64,000 nt of DNA from Ctenosaura bakeri (Eukaryota > Chordata > Lepidosauria > Squamata > Iguanidae). The notes under the pieces are model-generated. The model was not told where the DNA came from. It saw only the letters and a program-made list of their open reading frames with translations, and made no database searches. Numbering within the stretch: the first letter of the stretch is position 1; each line of letters opens with the position of its first letter. Shown here in pieces: positions 56,815 to 64,000 of this stretch. The stretch is from contig CAOLHI010000392.1 in the NCBI GenBank assembly GCA_948474755.1, positions 248,001-312,000 of the forward strand, in the 5' to 3' direction. The translations under genes were made by a program, and so were the position numbers.

Positions 56815-57225
56815 TGTAACCTAGAGTTACGCATTTGTGACTGGCTTGTACTCACAGTCCCCATGTAGTCCTTAGTTTAGGAGCTATGTGTAAAATGTGA
56901 AAGCCTCCAAGTCCTCACATAATGGGCAGCAGCCACTGCAATCAACAGAGGCTTATTCCCCTATGAATCGAGAAGCAACTCATTGATATTCCCACCCGCA
57001 TTTGCATGAACCATCTCTGGTGCAATGGAGATTTGCAACAGGGATTCTGTTGCATCAGAGATCTCTCACAGGAATGGATGTCAGCTGCTTCCCAATCAAC
57101 AGGAGAACAGATCCCTGTCAATTGCACTGGCTGCTGTCTGTTAAGTGGACATGTGGAATAGTCAGGGCAGATGACCCGATGTAGCTATGGAACTATGGCA
57201 GTTACGCATTCATAACTTCCTTACT
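56815..57225. repeat. Unclassified dispersed repeat, family E (copy 3)
   Basis: Bounded by AGTTACGCATTTGTGAC on the left and AGTTACGCATTCATAAC on the right. The inside contains partly self-complementary halves, with ATTTGCAACAGGGATTCTG and AGAGATCTCTCACAGGAATG matching family E elsewhere and GGGCAGCAGCCACTGCAAT mirrored by ATTGCACTGGCTGCTG. Looks like a palindromic DNA element of unknown class. Confidence 0.55.
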
Positions 57226-57534
57226 GAATTCTGACTCCTGTTCTTTATTGCCATAATTTGATATAAGGAAGGCATAGTGAGCACCACCTGGGTGCTCTTC
57301 TTTTACAGACGTTTGCTTTCAATCAATAGTTTCTTTAGGGAGGAAGAAAAAGTCTGAAAAGATTGTGAACAAGAATAGTAAGGAGGAAAAAAAGATGGTA
57401 ACAAGGAGAACTTTGACACAGATAGCTCAGTGACTCAGGAGGCATATATCAATGTGACCATGGGTTACTGTGGGTATTTGTGAGGCATAACTTCTTAGTT
57501 CCCACACTCCCTTATCAATTATTTAAACTTGTCA
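57226..57534. other. No gene seen
   Basis: Unassigned. Confidence 0.4.
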
Positions 57535-57725
57535 TGTGCCTTCAGTTCTGCTCCAACTGACAACCCTATCATAGGTTTTTCTTGGCAGGATTTATCAGAA
57601 GATTTGCCATTGCCTTCCTTTAAGTCTGACAGAGTATAACATCCCAAAACCACCTGGTTTCCATGGCTGACCAGGAATTTGAATCTTGGTCTCCCAGAGT
57701 ACTAGTCTAACATTCAAACACTGAA
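57535..57725 (-). mobile_element. tRNA-derived SINE, antisense
   Basis: Plus-strand words: ATGTGCCTTCAGTTCTGCTC, ATCATAGGTTTTTCTTGGCA, TTTGCCATTGCCTTCC, GGTTTCCATGGCTGACCAGG and GAATCTTGGTCTCCCAG. Complement of the SINE family, moderately decayed. It ends just before C2. Confidence 0.83.
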
Positions 57726-57756
57726 ATAGATGGGTATTCTTGCTCTGTTGATCTCT

Positions 57757-58222
57757 GGCCATTTCCGCACGTGGCGATGGAATTGCCCCAGTATGGTACT
57801 TACCGGACTTCTTGGCTCGACGCTCACGTTCAGGCTGCTCTGGAGCAGTGTGTGGCCGCCGCTCCGCACTGCTCTGGGGACAAAAATGGCAGCTTCCAGT
57901 TGGTGGAGGCTCTCCACCAACTGCTGGAGCTTGCCAGCCTAAAGCCCACCCCCAGCAGATCTGCAGGCTTGCACAGGTGCAAGCCTGCAAATCTGCACCA
58001 GAGCGTGGGAATGGAGTGGCACGGAGTGGTGCGCGCCATGCTTTTTAAAAACCTAAAGAAACAGGTTTTTAAAAAGCACGCTGCACGACTACTTCGGGTC
58101 ATTCCGGAGCAGACTGAGGTGCGGAACTACGTAAAGTAGTCTGACCCAGTCTGCTCCCAGGTGCAGACGTCCTCTCTGGAGGACGCTCTGCACCGGTTTT
58201 TTAAGCCCCTGTGGAAATGGCC
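57757..58222. mobile_element. GC-rich Harbinger-like element, family C (copy C2)
   Basis: Starts GGCCATTTCCGCACGTGG and ends CCTGTGGAAATGGCC. TCT lies on both sides (57754-57756 and 58223-58225), a perfect 3-bp duplication. Matches C1 over its length; this copy has an additional inverted segment around CTTTTTAAAAACC / GGTTTTTAAAAAG (58041-58078). Rich in CpG. No transposase. Confidence 0.87.
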
Positions 58223-58225
58223 TCT

Positions 58226-59396
58226 GTTTCCATATGTCTCCTCTTTAGCAGAATTCTACACAGGGGCAGGAACCTGTCCCCCTCTGCTTTGTCAACTGCA
58301 ATTAATATATTGAAAGTACTAAATAAAAATGATGATAATTGCAACAATCATCTTAGATTCCACCTTTTTCCTTAATTTAAAATAGCCCCACTGAAAAGAA
58401 CAATAAAAAATAACATCACTTGTTTGCAAATTTTATTTTCTTCCTTTCAGTTAGCATTATTCTTTGTTAATGCTTCTTTAGTACTCATTTGGCACATATA
58501 CAGCCCAGTGGATCCTTTCCATCCTTGACATGGGTAATTTGGTTTGCCCATGCTCTGAATGATGATGAAAAGATATTTCACTGGGTCTGACCATCTTGAC
58601 AAATGTAACATTTTTGCACCTCCCAAGACTAGGAAATGGTTGCCTTGCCTTGAGTGGTCACTGATTTGTAAGGTTTACAGGGTGTTTCTAAGAAATAAAG
58701 GGAGCACAACTGTAATGCAAATGAATCAATGCTTTGAGGGATATATATCCAATTTAGGTGAAGTGTGCAAATGAATGTGCACATATGGAAAAATGCATTA
58801 AAATATGCACAAATACTAGTGCAGGAAGAAAACACAGTTTTGCAACACTACAAAACAAGGGCACAGAGAACTTTTCCATGAGATTCAGACAAACTCAACA
58901 AAATTGAAACTGAAAAATTTCCATATTCAAAGCTCCAAAGCATTTAAGAACAATTTAGAGACTTTGGATTCAAAATTTGGGTGCTACTCTTTTCTTGTCT
59001 CCTGCACACTGGACCAATGTATTTGTCCAAACTGAACAGCATTTCTTGCACACAAGATTCCTGTTACATGAAAGAATGTAAAAGAATACCTTTTTATGGA
59101 ATTAACTTCCCTCATTTTAATATGTAATGAATAGTCCATCTTAAAACAAGTTATTATCCGAGTCATCCTCCACCTCTTTTTGTCTATATTTATACTCTTT
59201 TGATTCTACAATGGATCTGATGTTCATATCTTACTAAATCAAACTGTTAAAATATGTTAAAGCTGCTGTATTTGTAAAGTCAAATAGCAGATAACTCAGC
59301 CTATGATCAACTACAAATTACAGCACCTTGTTTCCTCACGTGTAAAACAAAAATAACATGCCAGAATCCTGGACTGGCTACTAATTAGTTATATCT
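58226..59396. other. No gene seen
   Basis: Unassigned AT-rich sequence. Confidence 0.45.
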
Positions 59397-59600
59397 GTGA
59401 AACTACTTAATATCTCCTGGCCCAATGGCCTTCCAGTAGCCCACCTTAAGAGCCAGCCACTGCATTGGACAAAGGACATCTGTTCAACTTCCAATGAGGT
59501 TGAAAGGAGGACAATGTTTCTACCTCCTTCCTGCCAGCAAGTTAGGCTGCAACAAGGACTTGTGACATGTGTTCTGCTTCTAATTATCACACTTTCACCT
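59397..59600 (+). repeat. Probable family E fragment (copy 4)
   Basis: GGCTGCAACAAGGACTTGTG and GTGTTCTGCTTCTAATTATC resemble the GATTGCAACAGGGATCCTGC / TTCTGAATGTC part of family E. Weak. Confidence 0.35.
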
Positions 59601-59604
59601 GCTA

Positions 59605-59852
59605 GGAGCCCTGGTGGTGCAGTGGTTAAATGCCAGTACTGCAAGCCACAAGGTTGTGAGTTCGATCCTGCCGGGCTCCAAGGTTGACTCAGCCTTCCAT
59701 CCCTTCGCAGGTCAGTAAAATGAGTACCCAGCTTGTTGGGGGCATGTATAGAAATGTTTCGAAATACTTGCTATTTGTAAGTTGTTCGCCGCCTCGATCC
59801 ATATGGAGAGGCGGGATCAAATAAATAATAATAAAATAAAATAAAAAAATAA
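59605..59852 (+). mobile_element. Sauria SINE
   Basis: tRNA-like head with A box TGGTGCAGTGG (59615-59625) and B box GAGTTCGATCC (59658-59668). Then the family body: AGGTTGACTCAGCCTTCCAT, AGGTCAGTAAAATGAGTACC and TTGTTGGGGGCA, and a 3' end TTCGCCGCCTCGATCC, GAGAGGCGGGATCAAATAAA with an AATA tail. The 3' end in this family resembles Bov-B LINEs, which are thought to move it. Close to full length. Specific to squamates and so the best single marker of the host. Confidence 0.94.
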
Positions 59853-59981
59853 TAGTTGGAAGAAGGGTGGAAACATTTTCCCCCTTGCAGCCTGATTGAA
59901 AGCTGAATGGACCTCCTTCACCCAATCCAGTGGCTGACTCTTTAGATGGACTGGGGTGGCATTTATGTAGTTTAACAGTAA

Positions 59982-60544
59982 GGGCCTTTCTGCACACCCC
60001 TGTTATAGTGCTATTATTCTACTTTCAACTGCCTGTGGAATTCTGCGGTTTGTACTTTACTGAGGCTAAAGAGATCTCTGGCTGAGAATTCTAAATGCCC
60101 CTCCCTAAACTGTAAACACCATAGGACAGGGCTTTCCAAACACTGTGCTGCAACACATTAGTGTGTTATCTGAAGTATGTAGGTGTATTGCCTACAATCT
60201 TGGAAAAGTATGTTATTATTTATAAATCGTATATTTTTAAAAATATATGAAATGTTTTCAAGAGATATGTTGTGTCCCCATATATTTTCTTATTACAATT
60301 TATATATGTATCTATATCTCTTATAAAGGGTTAGTTTAACCTCCCTATAAAGGGTTAGTTTGCTAGGGAGGTTTGTTATAAGGAGTTAGTTTAACTTCCG
60401 GTTTGCTAGTAAAACTGAATTACTGTGTCGCGAAATGATGCATGTCTAAAAAGTGTGTCACTAACATGAAAAGTTTGGAAAGCTCTGCCATAGGATAGTG
60501 AAAGTGGAATAATAGCACTATAACAGTGTAGTACAGAAAGGCCC
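59982..60544. mobile_element. Palindromic Harbinger-like MITE D4, interrupted by a hAT
   Basis: The outer parts (59982-60126, 60488-60544) form a family-D element beginning GGGCCTTTCTGCACACCCCT and ending GTACAGAAAGGCCC. TAA on both sides (59979-59981, 60545-60547) is a perfect 3-bp duplication. The right arm is shorter than the left because the hAT landed right of the centre. Confidence 0.9.
60127..60487 (+). mobile_element. Non-autonomous hAT element H2, nested in D4
   Basis: Starts CAGGGCTTTCCAAACACTG and ends GTTTGGAAAGCTCTG: inverted ends of about 14 bp with one or two differences. Exact 8-bp duplication CCATAGGA (60119-60126, 60488-60495). AT-rich middle with AAAAATATATGAAATG and a tandem AAGGGTTAGTTT-type segment repeated near 60325-60395. 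No open frame. A second, oppositely oriented copy lies at 63139-63432. Confidence 0.95.
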
Positions 60545-60547
60545 TAA

Positions 60548-62770
60548 GACTAATACACGCTAATTATGGATTCATAACTCTAGGTTACAGATCCTTAACT
60601 GTACCGCTGAATATCAGTCATAAACTGCAAATACCAGTCTTAAACTGAAAATAAAAAGCAATGAGGTACTTTGCATGTATGTGTTTCACTGTTTTTTATC
60701 TGCATTTTGTGGGCTAAATCCAGCATTAGTATCCTAATTGAAATGGGACTTATATATGGAGTAACTAAGAACCCCATTCATTTCAGTGGGACTCCTCTAA
60801 TTGAGATAAACATTGCATTTTATCCTTAAGTTTGAATATTTCAAATAGGCTTTGCATCAATCAGTTTTAAATAATGATGCCAGGAATTTGAGATGTAGTT
60901 GTCTTTTTGTGCTGTTATCTCATAATTATGTTGAAACAGAACATTTTTTTAAACAGTGTGATTCTTAATCATTAATGCATATAAATTGTAATAGATAGGG
61001 TGAGATATCCGTCAGCTTAGATATAAATACATCAGGATAATTACTTTATAGATTGAGGTGTTAATTTTTGGAAAGTATTCCATACAGATAATTTTTGTTA
61101 CCTATCCCTGTACCTTTTAACTGTTCTAATAGATCCTTTCTGGAAAAGGATACCCAGAACTATTAACTCAATATTAATATTTCATACTGAAATAATGCTG
61201 GAACATTTTGGCTTCCTTGTCACATCAAACAGATTTTTAGGCCACATATTCCCCAAATGGGCTTTAAATAAAACCAATTTTTACCAAACAAACATTACAT
61301 TTTCCTCTCTCTTTTATCAGAAGATACTATTCATGTCTTTACTCATGTTTTTTGTAGCTTATTCTTTGCTGTACAACAATAAACACATTAAAAAAAAAGT
61401 TAAAAAAGGATTAAAAAAAAAACCAGCAATAAAATGTGTGCAGGCCCAGGCTAACAGAAAGTAGAATCCATATGAAAACTCTGAGGAAATAATACTTAAT
61501 GTTTGATATTGTATTTAAAAAACAAATTAAAAATTAATATCCTGGACTGAGTGAGCAGATGCTTTCTCAGGATGACTCACAATTTAACAAGAACTCAGTA
61601 AGGTAGAGAACAGTGGCTGGAATCCTCTATCACAGTGTATCTTATGTAACTTTATATATACTTAGCTATGTACAAGAGGAGCTAAGAATCCTTTTTTGTG
61701 AATTGTCAAGATGTGTAACAGGACACTGGCAAGAGTGTCCACTGTGTATCAGCACTCACTAGCTGGTCCTGACTTTCCTATGTAATAATGTAATAGCAGC
61801 CTTTGACTGGATTCAGGCACTGTGGAACTGCCAGATTCTTACTCCTGCATATCTAAGTCCACTTACAAAGGCAAAAGAACTTGGTCCACCAGATTTCCAG
61901 ATAATATAAGATGGAGGATTCTCCTCCTTCTCCACCACCACCACCACCACCGCCACCACTTTTGGGTTTGGGGTTTCATGCCCTCCATAGCTTGGCCATG
62001 CTATGAACAATTCTGTATACAGGAGATTAAATTGTAGAATTTGCATGTTTTGCATCTGCTTTCTCCATTTTGTACCTCCATTCCTGAGGTGCAAAAATCA
62101 CATATTGCTCTGATTGGTCAAGCTTTCTTTCACCAGAACTTAACCTGGTGTTCTTAAGGGACAAATGTGCATCTTCCTGAGACTGATTTACAAATATTTC
62201 ACTCCAACATACTGTGGTAGGCTGCGCTATCACATCAGTTTTACAGATCATTTCCTCCTTTCCTTCCACAAGTCCAAGCAGTAGTATGGGATCTGGGAAA
62301 ATGCCCCAGATGCCATATGAGCCATACAAGACCAAGTAAGATGAGATCCCTAGTGGAAAAGGTGGCAAATACTTCTGCTACTGGGTGTATTTTGCTGCCT
62401 GCCTGTCAGAAATAATGCTTTGGCCTTAACCCAGTTGTTACTCTTGACTGGATTTGCCCACTGAATCAATTAGGTTTATCTTGATTCACCATTCAACAGT
62501 TAATTCAACGGATCAACCCTAATTAGGATTCTAGCATTTTTTATTTTTACTTTTTTGTCCCTGGCTCTGGGTTGTTGTATTACCTGGTTAGCCAGAGTTT
62601 GCCCAAATTCTGAACTCAAGCCAGTTCAGCCTCCTGCCCATTTCTATAGTTGGCTGATCTAGAACTGTTCAGACTTTTCTCTTTGCTATCCTGCCTTTCT
62701 TATTTCCTCTAAGGACCCACCTGTGACTTTGCAAAGGCCTGCCCCTGGTCTCAGATTTTGTCCCTAAAAT
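60548..62770. other. No gene seen
   Basis: About 2.2 kb unassigned. It contains the small palindrome near 60560 (CATAACTCTAGGTTA), an A-rich stretch near 61390-61425 and a (CCA)n run at 61936-61957. Confidence 0.45.
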
Positions 62771-62774
62771 TCCA

Positions 62775-63475
62775 AGCACTGGGATGATGATGATGATGAA
62801 CATAGTTATACCCAACCCTGTATCAAGGATCTCAGGATGGCTATTTAATGTATGTATGTAATATATGCAGCGTTAAAATAAGTTAAACATTTTAAAACAA
62901 TAAAATAATTAAGTAAGTTAAAATCATATGAAACAACAATAAAAACAGATTTAAAAGGTTTACAAGTTTTAAAACTATATGCAACTGTATTTGGGATGAG
63001 TTAATGAGGTCCAAAGGCCTTAATGAACAGCCTGTTTTTAACTTGGTGCTTTAATGACATAAATGCTGGCATCAGTCAGGCCTCCAAAGGGAGGTCATTC
63101 CACAATTGGAGTGCCATAGCTGAGAAGACCCTCTACCACAGAGCTTTCCAAACTTTGCATGTTGGTGACACACTTTTTGCATCATTTTGCTACACAGCAA
63201 TTTTAGTTTTACTAGCAAACCAGAGGTTAAACTAACCTCTTATAATATAGGCACATACATAAATTGTAATAACAAAATGTATGGACACAACATATCTCAT
63301 GAAAACCTTTCATATATTTTTAAAATATACGATTTATAAATAATAACATACATTTCCAAGATTGTAGGAGACACACCTACACACTTCAGGCGACACACTA
63401 AAATGTTGCGGCACACCATTTGGAAAGCCCTGCTCTATCATGTCTCAACACAGTGTATTGATCTCACAGTTGGGA
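62775..63475 (-). repeat. LINE-like 3' repeat interrupted by a hAT
   Basis: Opens with an (ATG)n run (62785-62799), then ACCCAACCCTGTATCAAGGA, an A-rich stretch, and GGCCTCCAAAGGGAGGTCAT, CCACAATTGGAGTGCCATAG, CTGAGAAGACCCTCTACCA. The order parallels the L2-like LINE end at 45233-45629, where (ATG)n is followed by an A-rich part and a GAGAAGGCCCTCTC segment. No coding segment can be read. Interrupted at 63139 by a hAT; the extent to the right of it is uncertain. Confidence 0.55.
63139..63432 (-). mobile_element. Non-autonomous hAT element H2, second copy
   Basis: Starts CAGAGCTTTCCAAAC and ends GTGCGGCAC-like sequence with TTTGGAAAGCCCTG. Flanked by CTCTACCA (63131-63138) and CTCTATCA (63433-63440), an 8-bp duplication with one change. 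In reverse complement it matches the copy at 60127-60487, including TTATAAATCGTATATTTT; it lacks part of the tandem middle. Confidence 0.93.
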
Positions 63476-64000
63476 CACAGAGGAGAATCCTGCCAGCAGA
63501 CCTTAATCCTCAGGCAGGCACATATGCAGAAAGGTGCTCCCCCAAGTACTGATTTCTCGAGCCATTTATGCCACTGATCTGATAATCCTAAATACACCAC
63601 TCCGCAAAAACAAGAGAAAGAACAAAAATCCTCCAAAGTACTATGCAAATGATGCAAACAATGTCTGAGAGAGAGAAAAAATCCAGAAGAATGAAAAAAG
63701 ATCCAGAAGAAGGTAACATGAAGAAATGTGTTTAATTAGTACATGGATTTTCCTGGGACAGCACTGAGTACCCTTGATGCAGAATTTCGATTTTCTGTAG
63801 CAGAGCATATGGAATTTTTTTTGCTTATATGGTGTGCACTTAAATAACAAAATGATCTGGAAAAATCACCACTTAATTAACTGAAATGATTCTGGAAAAC
63901 GACTTTGTCCTGTTTGAGGCAACTTTTTTCTTTAAGGTTCTTTCCAACCATAACCGTAGTACCAGGCAGTGACAGAGAAAAAAAACTAGTCAAAACTACT
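63476..64000. other. No gene seen
   Basis: Unassigned sequence to the window end. Confidence 0.45.

Noticed and set aside
57595..58139. Overlapping open frames over element C2
   Set aside because: Produced by the GC-rich transposon; they start or end in flanking SINE or unique DNA and are not kept in C1.
59615..59668. tRNA gene
   Set aside because: A and B boxes are present but no cloverleaf can be closed, and the Sauria SINE body follows.

Overview
This window is vertebrate nuclear DNA, almost certainly from a squamate reptile (lizard or snake) and plausibly an iguanian lizard. The assignment rests on repeats readable in the sequence: a Sauria SINE with a Bov-B-like 3' end, three 5S-rRNA-derived SINEs, many tRNA-derived SINEs ending in (ACA)n, CR1 LINE pieces, L1- and L2-like tails, a DIRS-type (tyrosine-recombinase) retrotransposon, and many small DNA transposons of Harbinger-like, hAT and Tigger/pogo type. 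The DNA is AT-rich with long microsatellites. I found no convincing protein-coding exon of a host gene and no rRNA, tRNA, CRISPR or prokaryotic feature. I read it as intergenic sequence or the inside of a very long intron. Layout, 1-12 kb: a Harbinger-like element (B1), a 1.3-kb inverted repeat around an L1 3' tail, another Harbinger-like element (B4), an inverted pair of a repeat with a hammerhead-like core, an antisense CR1 (6965-8165), a 5S SINE, a long GAAA microsatellite, and an L2-like LINE carrying a SINE that itself carries a hAT. 12-20 kb: mostly unique sequence with old SINE/LINE scraps. 20-31 kb: SINEs, a palindromic element (D1), GC-rich element C1, an antisense LINE C-terminus, and a unique stretch (27.2-27.6 kb) that looks like a candidate conserved non-coding element. 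31-46 kb: the densest part, with D2 (nested hAT), a 5S SINE, B2, an L1 insertion with a perfect 15-bp target-site duplication, D3 (an almost perfect hairpin), the DIRS-like element between long direct repeats (40.9-43.5 kb), a second copy of the L2-like/SINE composite followed by a 5S SINE, and an L2-like LINE interrupted by B3. 46-64 kb: an L1 tail, a Tigger/pogo MITE, a probable hAT split by a sense CR1, unclassified dispersed repeats, C2, the Sauria SINE, D4 (nested hAT), and another LINE-like repeat holding a second copy of that hAT. There is no operon-like cooperation between genes here. The biology is transposon ecology: repeated nesting gives relative ages, and at least ten non-autonomous elements of three different internal sequences share the same short termini and 3-bp target duplications, so they were probably moved by one Harbinger-like transposase that is not encoded in this window. 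None of this is proof of a new biological system. The most useful leads are that shared-terminus group, the DIRS-like element, the duplicated LINE-SINE composite, and four dispersed repeat families that I could not name.
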